DNA of 64,000 bases from Spartobacteria bacterium LR76 (GCA_003054655.1 QAYZ01000008.1:1-64000); one strand, 5' to 3'; numbered from the stretch's first letter, positions 34,606-43,943 are shown. The notes: generated by a model not told the origin, from the letters alone. Program-made: numbers and translations.

Positions 34606-35700
34606 ATGTCCCGAGTCCTTATCCTAACCGCCAGCATGGGCGAAGGCCACAACACGGCCGCCCGCAACATTCGCGAAGCCATCATCGCCGAGACGAACGG
34701 CACCGCCGAGGTGCTCGTCGCCGATCCCTACACCCGCACCAACCCGGTCATCAACAAATTGATGCAGACCGGGTACTCCACGGCCATCAACAGCTATCCG
34801 CGCGCCTGGAAGGTCGTCTTCGAGCTCCTGAGCAAGCCGGGCGTGGTCGAGGGCATGGGGCCCATGCTCAACGAGCTGACCGCCGCGGTGAAATCGCTGA
34901 TCGAGGAGTTTCAGCCCGATGTCATCGCCTCGACCTACCCGATCTTTTCCTTCCTCATCAGCAAGATCCGCAAGAAGAACCCCGCTCTCAAGACGCCGCT
35001 CTTCACCATCATCACGGATTCCACGATGATCAACTCGGCGTGGTACCGTCACCCCTGCGAGGGGTCGATCGTGGCCGATGAGCAGACGGCGAATGTCCTG
35101 AAACACGACGGCGTTCCCTCGGAACGCATCCATGTCCTCGGCTTCCCGGTCAGCCTCGCCTTTGAATCCCTGGCCCCTTGCGAACCACCGGCAAACGGCC
35201 ACTGGAAGGCGCTCTTTTTCCCCGGAGGCACGTCTCCGCACGCCATTGCCGTCCTGGAGGCCCTCGGCGAGCTGCCCAATCTCGATCTCACCGTCGTGAC
35301 AGGCCGGCGCCAGCAGGTCATGCGCAAACTTCAGGCTGCAGGAGTCCCGCGCAGGGGCAGGCTCATCGGGTGGACGGACCAGATGCCCCACCTCATGGCC
35401 ACCCACCATGTCTTCATCGGCAAGGCTGGCGGCGCGACCGTACAGGAGGCCATCACGGCAGAAATCCCCTTCCTCGTCAGCCATGTCGTACCGGGGCAGG
35501 AGGAGGGCAACATCTCGCTCATCGAGCAATGCGGCATCGGCGCTCTCGCCGTGGGCGCTCCCAGCCGGCTGCGCGATGTCGTGGCCGGCATGCAGGCCAA
35601 TGACGGGGCAGTCTGGAAAGCCTGGCGATGCAATCTGGCGAAGATGAAAAAGCCCTCGGCGTCGCGCGCCATAGCGAAGTTTCTCCTCGCCCACGTGTGA
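34606..35700 (+). CDS. MGDG-synthase-like GT28 glycosyltransferase
   Basis: 364 residues of the GT-B fold. The N-terminal motif VLILTASMGEGHNTAARNI is typical of monogalactosyldiacylglycerol synthases and processive diacylglycerol glucosyltransferases; the C-terminal donor-binding part has IGWTDQMPHLMATH, GKAGGATVQEA and PGQEEGN. It would transfer a sugar from a nucleotide donor to a lipid at the cytoplasmic membrane face. The acceptor is inferred as diacylglycerol from family and neighbours. It starts 6 bp after the TPR gene, and its stop overlaps the GTG of an ABC-type permease (GTGA), which suggests that the glycolipid and a transporter are linked. Confidence 0.88.
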   Translation: MSRVLILTASMGEGHNTAARNIREAIIAETNGTAEVLVADPYTRTNPVINKLMQTGYSTAINSYPRAWKVVFELLSKPGVVEGMGPMLNELTAAVKSLIEEFQPDVIASTYPIFSFLISKIRKKNPALKTPLFTIITDSTMINSAWYRHPCEGSIVADEQTANVLKHDGVPSERIHVLGFPVSLAFESLAPCEPPANGHWKALFFPGGTSPHAIAVLEALGELPNLDLTVVTGRRQQVMRKLQAAGVPRRGRLIGWTDQMPHLMATHHVFIGKAGGATVQEAITAEIPFLVSHVVPGQEEGNISLIEQCGIGALAVGAPSRLRDVVAGMQANDGAVWKAWRCNLAKMKKPSASRAIAKFLLAHV

Positions 35701-36503
35701 CCAGCATCTTCCGGCGCTATGCGGACGTGTACGCTATCATGTTCCGCAATTCCCTGATCCGGGAGATGAGCTTCAAGGCCAACTTCCTCCTCTGGATGCT
35801 GGTCGAGGTCCTCTGGTTTATCGGGCAGCTCGTCTTCATCGAGGTCATCTTCAGCTACGTCGAGCGGATCGGGGACTGGACGAAATGGGAGGTCGTTCTC
35901 CTCGTGGGAACCCACCAGCTCATTTCCCAGATTTTTCAGGCGTTCTTTTACGCCAATCTCTCCGCTTTGCCTGAGCTGGTGCGCACGGGACGGCTCGATT
36001 TTCTCCTGCTCCAGCCCATCGACGGCCAGTTTGCCGTTTCCACCAAGCAGTTCGGCCTCGACAGCATGATCAACGCCCTCATCGGCGTGGCCTTCATCGT
36101 CATGGCGCTGGTCAAGCTCGCCGTCGTCCCGACCGCGGGCCAGATCGCGCTCTTTTGCGCCGCCGTGCTCCTCGGGGTGATGATCCACTACAGCATTTTC
36201 CTGCTCCTCGCCACGGCGAGCTTCTGGATCGTGCGGACCGAGGGGCTCATCTACGGGTACTACAGTATTTTTAATATTGGCCGATATCCGGATGTCATCT
36301 TCACCGGCGCGTTCAAGTTCGTCTTCAGTTGGATCATCCCGGTCATCGTGGTGACGAATGTCCCGGCCCGCCTGCTTTTGCGCACCGGAGATTCCGCGTG
36401 GGTACTGCTGGGGCAGTTGCTCATGGCGGCCGCGTTTGTCCTCGCCGCCACGCGGGTGTACTGGAAGCTCTCGCTGCGCCGGTACTCCAGCGCCAGTTCC
36501 TAG
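35697..36503 (+). CDS. ABC-2 type permease without an adjacent ATPase
   Basis: 268 residues from a GTG that overlaps the glycosyltransferase stop. Six hydrophobic helices are visible; the N-terminal IMFRNSLIREMSFKANFLLWML and the mid segment LPELVRTGRLDFLLLQPID fit the ABC2_membrane_6 family (COG3694). Such permeases normally work with a second permease and an ATPase in a three-gene unit. Here neither partner is adjacent: the next gene is convergent resB, and the stop codons share CTAG. The nearest ATPase gene, at 43936, has its own permease. A glycolipid substrate is an inference from the coupled glycosyltransferase. Confidence 0.82.
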   Translation: MTSIFRRYADVYAIMFRNSLIREMSFKANFLLWMLVEVLWFIGQLVFIEVIFSYVERIGDWTKWEVVLLVGTHQLISQIFQAFFYANLSALPELVRTGRLDFLLLQPIDGQFAVSTKQFGLDSMINALIGVAFIVMALVKLAVVPTAGQIALFCAAVLLGVMIHYSIFLLLATASFWIVRTEGLIYGYYSIFNIGRYPDVIFTGAFKFVFSWIIPVIVVTNVPARLLLRTGDSAWVLLGQLLMAAAFVLAATRVYWKLSLRRYSSASS

Positions 36504-38302
36504 GCCGCCTTCTTAGGCTTCCAGTAAAACATGATCCCGATGCCGATGCAGATGGCAAGGGAACCGATCCATTTCAGGAGCCAGCCCGGATCGTAGAGCA
36601 CCTGAAGCGTCGTCTCATCGAGGTCGCGGGGGTTCCACTGGGCCTGGGAGAACTTGTAGTTGATCCCGGTAAGATTCGCCCAAAGCGTGCCAGGGAAACT
36701 GGCGGGATAGTTCATACGGGCGACACCGGTCTTGGTCGTTCCGTTCTGCAAGTCCCGGAATTCAATCGTCGCCCGGAAATCCGCCGGGGTATCCGTGCCT
36801 TCGTCACGCGGCACCTCGAAGTTGACCAACTGGAGCGTGAAAGGAAGCGTCTGCGGGCGGAGGCCGTACCCGAAGCGCGCAGTGTTATTGCCCGCCGTAA
36901 GGACTGTCACCTCACCCGACTCGATCCACCTATCGGCTCCACGCGAGCCATCGGCATTCATCAGGTGGGCGCGAATGCCGGGAATGCCCTGCACGCCCTT
37001 GGGCAGCTCGGGGCCGGGTTTCACTGTGGAAGTCACCTGCGCCTGGGGCAGGATTTCCTCCACCTGCACCTGCCAGTCGGCCCAGCGAAGCGGGATTGTC
37101 TCGCCCTTCGCAGCCTGACCGCTGGCGTAGACCTGGCCTCCGCGCGAAAGCTGGTACTTCAAAACGCCATCCTCGATCGCGGCCTTGAAGAGCGGCTTGG
37201 CATCGGCGGTCTCCGCGCCTTTCGCGATGCGCACGAGCAGGGCGGGATTATTCGGCTGGTCGCTGCGGCTCGTGGGCTGGCCGTTCTGCATGGCGAAGTC
37301 CGGCCAGTACCGCTCAACCGAGATCAGCGCCCCGGCCTCGTGGAAGGTCTGTCCGACAACCTCCTCGCGGGCATAGGTCGCTCCCGTTCCATCCGGTGCC
37401 ACCACGGTGACCGTCCTGCCATCCGGGCTGAGCCTCACGCCGATACCCGTGGTGATGGGTCCCGTGACAACCGGGGCAAATTTCGCAAAAACCATCTGCG
37501 TCTCGCGGGGAATCTCTGTCGCTTCCCCGGTGAGCGTCGGAACGAGCGAGACACGCGCGAGACCAAAGAAATCCCTCTCGTCCGCCCGGCCTGCCTGCAC
37601 GATGAGGGGCATTTCCAGCGACTGGCCCATCATGCGGCTGGCGAAATGAAGCTGCACTCCCTCTCCTCCGGTTCCATTGGAAGCGGCGACGAGCTTTTCC
37701 TCGCGAACCACGTTGGGGGAAAAATCATCGGCCACCACTTTCATCCCGGTTTCCGGCACCTGAAACGTCCTGGGCCGATCCGGCGACAAGCGGGCCGTTT
37801 CTCCATCGAAGGGCATGATGTAGACGCCATCCTGGGACGGACTCTCCATCCAGATGACGCTTTGGCTGGTCGTGACGCGGTTGACCGGCGGAGCACCCTT
37901 CAGGAGGGTGACATTGCCCTCAAATCCCGTGTGCAGACCGATCATCGCCCCGGCCAGCAAGGTGATGATGCCGTAATGCGTCACAATGAACCCGACATGC
38001 TTCTGCTGCCAGGGCCAGCGTGTGAGCGTAACGGCGAAGAGATTGATGCACAGGAGGACGAGGCCGAAGAGAAACCACGGCGATTTGTAAATGTAGACCT
38101 GGGCGAAGCGCGTGTTGAACCCCGACTCCGTGAACGTCGCCGCCGCGCAGGCAATGGCAATGGCCCCCAGCAGGATGACGGCGAACTTCAGCGATCCGAG
38201 GATGTGAACGACCCGCCAAAAGGTCGAGCGACGCTGGCGTGCCGCGATCATCTCCCGGCGGAGGCGGGCGGCATCGGGGGCGGGAGTTACATCAGCGGTC
38301 AT
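36500..38302 (-). CDS. resB: ResB-like cytochrome c biogenesis protein
   Basis: 600-residue membrane protein of system II cytochrome c maturation, which with CcsA/ResC delivers and attaches haem on the outer side of the membrane. Seen: a cytoplasmic N-terminus, helices near 35-60, 80-100 and 115-135 (GSLKFAVILLGAIAIACAAA, KHVGFIVTHYGIITLLAGAM), a periplasmic domain of about 400 residues, and a last helix near 575-595 ending in a basic tail. A true CcsA with a tryptophan-rich haem motif is not adjacent; the CcsA-family protein at 60442 lacks it. Divergent from the AsmA-like gene by 77 bp. Confidence 0.85.
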   Translation of the reverse strand: MTADVTPAPDAARLRREMIAARQRRSTFWRVVHILGSLKFAVILLGAIAIACAAATFTESGFNTRFAQVYIYKSPWFLFGLVLLCINLFAVTLTRWPWQQKHVGFIVTHYGIITLLAGAMIGLHTGFEGNVTLLKGAPPVNRVTTSQSVIWMESPSQDGVYIMPFDGETARLSPDRPRTFQVPETGMKVVADDFSPNVVREEKLVAASNGTGGEGVQLHFASRMMGQSLEMPLIVQAGRADERDFFGLARVSLVPTLTGEATEIPRETQMVFAKFAPVVTGPITTGIGVRLSPDGRTVTVVAPDGTGATYAREEVVGQTFHEAGALISVERYWPDFAMQNGQPTSRSDQPNNPALLVRIAKGAETADAKPLFKAAIEDGVLKYQLSRGGQVYASGQAAKGETIPLRWADWQVQVEEILPQAQVTSTVKPGPELPKGVQGIPGIRAHLMNADGSRGADRWIESGEVTVLTAGNNTARFGYGLRPQTLPFTLQLVNFEVPRDEGTDTPADFRATIEFRDLQNGTTKTGVARMNYPASFPGTLWANLTGINYKFSQAQWNPRDLDETTLQVLYDPGWLLKWIGSLAICIGIGIMFYWKPKKAA

Positions 38303-38379
38303 GACCGGAAGGAAGCTATTGCGTCAGGCGATTATTTCAACCATTGGCGTCAGGGCACATTCGAGGTACGTTCCCGGCG

Positions 38380-39741
38380 ATGCCGCAGTTTCCCCGTGCT
38401 CTCCGCTGGATCATCCCGTGCTCGGTCGTGGTCCTCTTCCTGGCCGCTCTCGCCATCGGCTCCCTCTGGGTAAAGTCCTACCTGCGAAGCGACGCCTTTC
38501 GCCACCTGATCGAGGAAAAGACAGGCGAAGCCGTGAAAGGCCGGGCCGCCTACGAACCGCTCCGCTGGATCGGGGCGTCGGTTTTCTCCAATCAGCTCTC
38601 CATCACGGGCGAGGCGGGTTCCCCGCTCGCCAGCCTGACTGCCGACCAGCTCCGTGCAACCATAGCCTGGCGCGCCATCTTTGACGGAGCGTGGCGCATC
38701 GAGAACCTCGAGTCCGCCCGCGTGCTCGCCACCTTCCGCCCGGGTTCCTTCGCCTCGGAGTCCTCATCGTCGCTGGCCTCGTCGCCAGAGCCCGCCATCG
38801 CCAAATGGCTGCCGCATCGCTTTGAGATCGGCTCGGTTTCCACCCCTCTTGCCTCGGTGCGTTTCCTGGACGCGGCGGACAAGGAGCGATTTACCCTCGC
38901 CGAAAGCTCGCTGCGCATGAAGCCCGACGGAGCAAGCTGGCTGCTGGAGGGCCAGGGGGGGATGTTCACCGTCGCAGGATTTCCCCAGATGAAAGTCGAG
39001 AGCTTCCGCTCGCGCATCCACAAGGACGTGTTTTTCCTCACCGATTCCCAGCTTCAGCTAGGCGACTCCGGACTCGTGACCGTCTCCGGGGAATTCTCCA
39101 AAGCCGCCAAGGTGCGGGTGGCATGGGATCGCGTGAATATCGACCAGTTTCTCGCGCCCCACTGGCGGAAAAAGCTCTCCGCCACCATGGCGGGAACAGC
39201 CGACATCGTCGTGCCGGACGGTCGGAATGCGACGGCGACGGGCAAATTCACCCTCACCGAGGGTCTGGTGCAAAAGGTGCCGCTCCTCGATCAAATCGCG
39301 AAATTCACCGGAGCTCCCCAATTTCGCCGCATGCCCGTACAGGAGGTCTCATCCGATTTCTCCTGGCAAAACGGCATCCTCACGCTGACGAATTTCATCG
39401 GCGAGTCCAAGGGCCTGCTGCGCCTGGAGGGCACCTGCACGATCGGAGCTGGCCAGCAAATCGATGGCACCTTCCGCATCGGCGTCACGCCGCAGACGGT
39501 GCAGTGGCTGCCGGGTTCGCGAGAGAAAGTCTTCACCGAAGCCGGGGAGGGCTATCTTTGGACCTCGCTCAAGATCGGCGGCACGGTGGAAAATCCCACC
39601 GAAGACCTTTCCGGTCGGTTGCTTGCCGCCATGGGCGAACAGGTGATCGAAGAGGGAACAAAAGCCCTCGATAATCTCCCCGCTCCCGCCCGCGAAGGTG
39701 CAAAACAGGCGCTCGACCTGCTGAAGCCTTTTTTCCAGTAA
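38380..39741 (+). CDS. AsmA-like membrane-anchored protein
   Basis: 453 residues from the ATG at 38380. One N-terminal transmembrane helix (WIIPCSVVVLFLAALAIGSL) is followed by a long beta-rich periplasmic part. The C-terminal third, with GTADIVVPDGRNATATGKFTL-like strands, LLDQIAKFTGAPQFRRMPV and GSREKVFTEAGEGYLWTSLKI, follows the AsmA C-terminal pattern. AsmA-superfamily proteins bridge the envelope and shuttle phospholipids or regulate outer-membrane biogenesis. It is short for the family, so it may be a minor member. Convergent with the amidase gene, 10 bp apart. Confidence 0.72.
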   Translation: MPQFPRALRWIIPCSVVVLFLAALAIGSLWVKSYLRSDAFRHLIEEKTGEAVKGRAAYEPLRWIGASVFSNQLSITGEAGSPLASLTADQLRATIAWRAIFDGAWRIENLESARVLATFRPGSFASESSSSLASSPEPAIAKWLPHRFEIGSVSTPLASVRFLDAADKERFTLAESSLRMKPDGASWLLEGQGGMFTVAGFPQMKVESFRSRIHKDVFFLTDSQLQLGDSGLVTVSGEFSKAAKVRVAWDRVNIDQFLAPHWRKKLSATMAGTADIVVPDGRNATATGKFTLTEGLVQKVPLLDQIAKFTGAPQFRRMPVQEVSSDFSWQNGILTLTNFIGESKGLLRLEGTCTIGAGQQIDGTFRIGVTPQTVQWLPGSREKVFTEAGEGYLWTSLKIGGTVENPTEDLSGRLLAAMGEQVIEEGTKALDNLPAPAREGAKQALDLLKPFFQ

Positions 39742-39751
39742 CCCGGCCCGG

Positions 39752-40357
39752 TCAGAGCTGGCGGCGGTAGTCGAGGATGCCCTGGGCAATGGCCCGGGCC
39801 AGACGATCCCGATAGGCGGCGCTGCGAGCCAGCGCGGTATCCTGGGGATTCGTCAGAAAGCCGCACTCCACCAGCACAGCGGTCTTTTTGTTGTTTCGCA
39901 GGACATAGTACCGGGCGCGCTTGATGCCGCGGTTGTCGCCATCGGTGGTGGCTGCCACGCGGCGATGAATGTAGCTGGCCAGCCGTGCGCCCGACTGGCT
40001 GAAATAAAACGTCTCGACGCCGCGGGCTCCGACGCGGGTGGCGGAGTTGAAGTGGATGCTGACGAAAACCGCGTTCGACTGCCGGTTGGAGGCCGCGACG
40101 CGGAAAGAAAGCGGTATGAAGGTATCGTCGCTGCGGGTCATGACGACACGCAGCCCGGCATTCTGCAGATACGTACGCACCCGCTTGGACACATCGAGCG
40201 CCACGCCTTTTTCCGGGATGATGTTCTGGGGTATGCCTCCCCGGTCGCTGCCGCCATGGCCGGCGTCGATCACGACGGTACTAAACGGCGCTGCGACGAC
40301 CCCGGCAGCGGAAAGAACAAACCAGACAACAATGGCTAGGAACGCACGCAGAAACAT
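39752..40357 (-). CDS. N-acetylmuramoyl-L-alanine amidase (Amidase_3)
   Basis: Zinc amidase that cleaves the lactyl-peptide bond of peptidoglycan. 201 residues from the ATG at 40357; the same frame continues upstream beneath the divergent moxR gene, but that part is antisense and not coding. A signal peptide (AFLAIVVWFVLSAAGVVAA) leads to the catalytic domain: VVIDAGHGGSDRG, then Glu in PEKGVALDVSKRV, SIHFNSA, and the catalytic VLVECGFLTNPQD. Only the catalytic domain is present, with no AMIN or SPOR domain. It probably acts in cell separation or wall turnover in the periplasm. Confidence 0.92.
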   Translation of the reverse strand: MFLRAFLAIVVWFVLSAAGVVAAPFSTVVIDAGHGGSDRGGIPQNIIPEKGVALDVSKRVRTYLQNAGLRVVMTRSDDTFIPLSFRVAASNRQSNAVFVSIHFNSATRVGARGVETFYFSQSGARLASYIHRRVAATTDGDNRGIKRARYYVLRNNKKTAVLVECGFLTNPQDTALARSAAYRDRLARAIAQGILDYRRQL

Positions 40358-40468
40358 GGAATCGATGAGGCACCTGTAAACCACCTCCTCGCTCCACACA
40401 AGACCAGCAGACATCTCTTCCTGATTTGCTTGGAAATTTCTTATCAACCCTCCAGATTTTCCCCGTTC

Positions 40469-41455
40469 ATGGCTGAGATCTCTCCCGAAGCTACCGCCCG
40501 GCTGCAACATCTGCGCCGTACGCTCAATGACGTTCTCTTCGGTCAGGAGCAGCTTGTGGATTCTGTCATCATCGGCCTGCTCTCGCGCGGGCATCTGCTG
40601 CTGGAGGGATTGCCGGGCCTCGGAAAGACCGAGCTGGTCAAGGGACTTGCCAAGACGCTCCAGATGGAGGCCCGCCGCATCCAGTTCACGCCCGACCTGC
40701 TTCCCGGTGACATCACGGGCAATCCGGTGCTCCAGGAGGTCAATGGCCGCCGGGAGTTTGTCTTCCAGCCTGGGCCGCTCTTCGCGCCCCTTGTACTGGC
40801 CGACGAGATCAACCGCGCCTCGCCCAAGACGCAATCCGCCCTGCTGGAAGCCATGCAGGAACGCCGCGTCACCGTGATGGGCGAAACGCACCAGCTACCC
40901 GAGCCATTTTTCGTTCTCGCCACGCAAAACCCGATCGAACTTGAGGGCACCTATCCGCTGCCCGAGGCGCAGCTCGACCGCTTCCTTTTCAAGCTCGAGG
41001 TCACGCGCAACTCCGTCGAGGTGCTCCAGCGCATCGTCCAGCACCGCGAGATCGGCATCGAGCCGACCGTGGAGGCTGTGATGAACCGCGAGGAACTCCT
41101 CGAACTCAGCTCACTGGCTCGCGCCATTCATCTTCCCGACGTGGTGGCCAACTACATCGCCCGCGTCGTCGATGCGACGCACGAGATTGCCGGAGTGAAA
41201 TACGGTGCCAGTCCCCGGGCCGCGCTGGCCCTCGCCGCCGCGGCAAAATCCGCCGCCCTGCTCCACGGGAGGCCCAACGCCAGCTTCGAAGACGTCGAAG
41301 CCCTGGCCCGTCCCGTCCTCCAGCATCGACTGGTCCTCGACTACACCGCACGACTGTCCGGCCGCACCCCGGCCGAGGTCGTGAGAGAAATCCTCCACAT
41401 CGTCCCGAAGCAGAGCAAAGCCGCCCCCGACGTATTGAAAGCCGCCAAGCTATGA
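40469..41455 (+). CDS. MoxR-type AAA+ ATPase
   Basis: 328 residues from the ATG at 40469 (a TTG at 40430 is the only longer option). Walker [13 protein letters not shown], Walker [18 protein letters not shown], sensor 1 [21 protein letters not shown], and the C-terminal lid [16 protein letters not shown] are all canonical. MoxR ATPases act as chaperones for VWA-domain or membrane partners and are usually followed by DUF58 and VWA genes; here the next gene, coupled by ATGA, is a membrane protein without those domains. That protein is therefore the probable client. Confidence 0.93.
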   Translation: MAEISPEATARLQHLRRTLNDVLFGQEQLVDSVIIGLLSRGHLLLEGLPGLGKTELVKGLAKTLQMEARRIQFTPDLLPGDITGNPVLQEVNGRREFVFQPGPLFAPLVLADEINRASPKTQSALLEAMQERRVTVMGETHQLPEPFFVLATQNPIELEGTYPLPEAQLDRFLFKLEVTRNSVEVLQRIVQHREIGIEPTVEAVMNREELLELSSLARAIHLPDVVANYIARVVDATHEIAGVKYGASPRAALALAAAAKSAALLHGRPNASFEDVEALARPVLQHRLVLDYTARLSGRTPAEVVREILHIVPKQSKAAPDVLKAAKL

Positions 41456-43131
41456 TGCGCCGACTCGCCGCGGTTCTCTTCGCGCTCTCGACACTGGCCA
41501 GCGCCCCGGCCCAGGAGCGTTTCACCGGCATCGAATTTGAGAAAGGCAGCGGGATCGCGATGAAGGTCACGAGCCATTACGACGATATCCCGCCTTCCGG
41601 GATGCTGCCCATACGGATCGAGGTGGCCAATCGCAGCGCCTCCCCGCGGAGATGGGATGTGCTGGTGATGCAGTCGACTCCTATGCAGGGAGCCTCGAGC
41701 CGCCTACTCGCCTCGGTGGAGGTGCCTGCGCGGAGCGAGCGCTCCTTTGAGCTTCTCGCTCCCTTGCTCACTCAGGGCGAGGCCTATCGGTACTCGACCG
41801 TTTCCGTTTCCATCTCCGGCTACGGAGTGCGAAACCCGATCGCCTCGATCAATGGGAACTCCAGTGGCCGCCCCTCCGCCTACACCGGTGTCAGCAAGAC
41901 CCTGTACGCCGACGTCTGGGAGCACGTCCGGGACCGGCTCCAGAAAAAGAGCCTGAATCTCAACGGCTCCTCCCTCGACCTGCTCTGGCTGCCAGACGAC
42001 TGGCGCGCCTTGGCAGGCTTTGACAAGATCGTGCTCACGGCGGATGACTGGCTCGCCCTCGCCGCCGAACAGCGCTCCGCCCTGTCAAACTGGCTCATCC
42101 TGGGCGGAGATCTCTACCTGGTGGGAGATCCCGCCATCTCCGGGCTGCCTGCCGCAGGCCGCAATGGCGTGGGCCGGGTGATCTACTGGCCCGCCTCCGG
42201 CGACCTGATCGCCCTCCTGTCCGATGTCATCGAGAAGGGCTTCGCCTCGCCGTCGCCGATGGCGGGGTACTCCTGGTCCTGGAAGCTGGTCCAGCTCGTG
42301 GGCCGTCCCGTGCCGCCATTTATCGCTCTCATCGCCTTTATCATCCTCTTCGCGGTCATCGTCGGACCGGTGAATTTCCTCCTCTTCGCCCCGGCAGGTC
42401 ACCGGCATCGGCTTTTCTGGACCACACCACTGATTTCCCTGAGCGCCAGCATCCTGCTGATCCTCCTCATCATCCTCTCGGAGGGGTTTGGCGGGAAGGG
42501 CAAGTACGTGACAGCCACGATGAGCCTGCCCTCGCGCAACCAAACCGTGATCTGGCAGGAACAGGTCTCCCGCACCGGCGTGCTGGCGGGCCAGGCTTTC
42601 CCCGTCATCCCGGGAAGCACGCTTTCCTCCCTCCCGCTCAGTGATGCTTCCCTCGGTCGGAGAGGGGAGCGCGGCAAGACTTTCAGCCTTTCCGGCATGA
42701 CCTGGAGCGGCGATTGGTTCCAAAGCCGCCGGACGCAGGCGCAACGGATCGAGGCCATCGCGCCATCGCGCGAGCGCGTGGAGATCCGCGGCGACGAGCA
42801 CGCCCCTCAGGCGCTCTCGACTTTTGGCCAGCCGCTCAACAATTTCTTCTACTTCGACAACAAGGGCAGCGTCTGGTTTGCCGCGCAGCTCAAGCCGGGA
42901 AAACCGCGCACTCTGGCTCCGTCCTCCATGGAAAAATTCGCGGCCTGGAAGAAAATCAATTCCATGGAAGCCGCCGGAGGGGTGATCAAGGAGGTCATGA
43001 AAACCTTCGAGATCGATCCCCCCAACGACAAATTCTTCGCCGCCATGGAATCCGCCCCGCTGCCGACTCTCAGCTCGTTGAAGTGGACACAGGCCGGAGG
43101 TGTGGTATTTGGCGAAGTCCTGCGACCATGA
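41452..43131 (+). CDS. Membrane protein with predicted extracytoplasmic domain, MoxR-linked
   Basis: 559 residues (ATGATG start overlapping the moxR stop). Signal peptide (ending SAPAQ), an Ig-like region at about 30-140, then a segment (LDLLWLPDDWRALAGFDKIV and LSNWLILGGDLYLVGD, about 175-225) that looks like the glutamine-amidotransferase-like domain of BatA- and GldG-type proteins. Two transmembrane helices follow at about 285-310 and 325-345, then a C-terminal domain of about 200 residues. I do not recognise a named family. Its place after MoxR and upstream of an ABC exporter suggests an envelope assembly role. It overlaps trpC by 4 bp. Confidence 0.75.
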   Translation: MMRRLAAVLFALSTLASAPAQERFTGIEFEKGSGIAMKVTSHYDDIPPSGMLPIRIEVANRSASPRRWDVLVMQSTPMQGASSRLLASVEVPARSERSFELLAPLLTQGEAYRYSTVSVSISGYGVRNPIASINGNSSGRPSAYTGVSKTLYADVWEHVRDRLQKKSLNLNGSSLDLLWLPDDWRALAGFDKIVLTADDWLALAAEQRSALSNWLILGGDLYLVGDPAISGLPAAGRNGVGRVIYWPASGDLIALLSDVIEKGFASPSPMAGYSWSWKLVQLVGRPVPPFIALIAFIILFAVIVGPVNFLLFAPAGHRHRLFWTTPLISLSASILLILLIILSEGFGGKGKYVTATMSLPSRNQTVIWQEQVSRTGVLAGQAFPVIPGSTLSSLPLSDASLGRRGERGKTFSLSGMTWSGDWFQSRRTQAQRIEAIAPSRERVEIRGDEHAPQALSTFGQPLNNFFYFDNKGSVWFAAQLKPGKPRTLAPSSMEKFAAWKKINSMEAAGGVIKEVMKTFEIDPPNDKFFAAMESAPLPTLSSLKWTQAGGVVFGEVLRP

Positions 43132-43943
43132 CATTTCTCGACCAGATTCTCAAAGATGCGGCAGACGAACTCTCCGCGACCAAATCCCGACGCCCGATCA
43201 CCGAGATCCGGGGCATGATCGCCGACGCCCCGCCGGTGCGTTCGCTGCCCGAATCCCTTGAGGCCGGTTTCTGCCTCATTGCCGAGATCAAGCAGCGGTC
43301 GCCCAGCGTGGGACCGATGCGCGAGGAAAACGTCGCCGACGCTCTCGGTGCTTACGAGGAATCTCCCATCGTGCGCGGCATCTCGATCCTGACGAATCAA
43401 CTGCATTTCGGCGGCTCCATCGAATACCTTGCCGCCTGCCGGGCCACGGCGACGAAGCCGCTGCTGCGCAAGGATTTCATCATGGAGGAGTATCAGGTCC
43501 GCGAGGCCCGGGCCTTCGGCGCGGATGCCATCCTCCTCATGGCCAACGTGCTCGATGCCGCACGGCTGGCGGGCTTTTACGACCTCGCTCGCGAACTCGG
43601 CATGCAGGCGCTCTTTGAGGTGCATACCGAGGAGGAAATCGCGATGCTCCCTCCCGATGTGCGCCTGGCGGGCATCAACAGCCGGAAGTTCAAGTCGACC
43701 TCCGGCTTTGTCGGAGCCAAGGGTGCGTCGGACAAGGATTTCAGCCTCGACTACGGTGCGTTTGAGCTAGCTGCCAAGCTCCCTGCCGGGGCGCTGAAGG
43801 TGGCGGAAAGCGGACTTTCCGCCTCAAACGTCGCCTCGGTGCGCGGGAAATTCCACGCGGGCCTCGTCGGCACGTCGCTGCTGCGCGATTCGCGCGGCAT
43901 TCGCCCCTGCCTCGGGGAATTCGAGGATGCTCTGCATGGCTGA
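43128..43943 (+). CDS. trpC: Indole-3-glycerol phosphate synthase
   Basis: TIM-barrel enzyme of tryptophan synthesis, converting CdRP to indole-3-glycerol phosphate with loss of CO2 and water. 271 residues from the ATG at 43128. Seen: CLIAEIKQRSPSVG (catalytic Lys), ISILTNQLHFGGS, LLRKDFIMEEYQV, AILLMANVL, and a phosphate-binding end VAESGLSASNV with LVGTSLLRD. The usual INNR motif reads INSRKFKST, one Asn changed to Ser. No other trp gene is near; it is embedded in an envelope and ABC-transport run, overlapping both neighbours (4 bp and 8 bp), so its expression is tied to them. Confidence 0.94.
   Translation: MTFLDQILKDAADELSATKSRRPITEIRGMIADAPPVRSLPESLEAGFCLIAEIKQRSPSVGPMREENVADALGAYEESPIVRGISILTNQLHFGGSIEYLAACRATATKPLLRKDFIMEEYQVREARAFGADAILLMANVLDAARLAGFYDLARELGMQALFEVHTEEEIAMLPPDVRLAGINSRKFKSTSGFVGAKGASDKDFSLDYGAFELAAKLPAGALKVAESGLSASNVASVRGKFHAGLVGTSLLRDSRGIRPCLGEFEDALHG

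Noticed and set aside
39752-40891. Long form of the amidase reading through the moxR start
   Set aside because: The N-terminal 178 residues would be antisense to the conserved MoxR ATPase domain, and a clean signal peptide starts at 40357.
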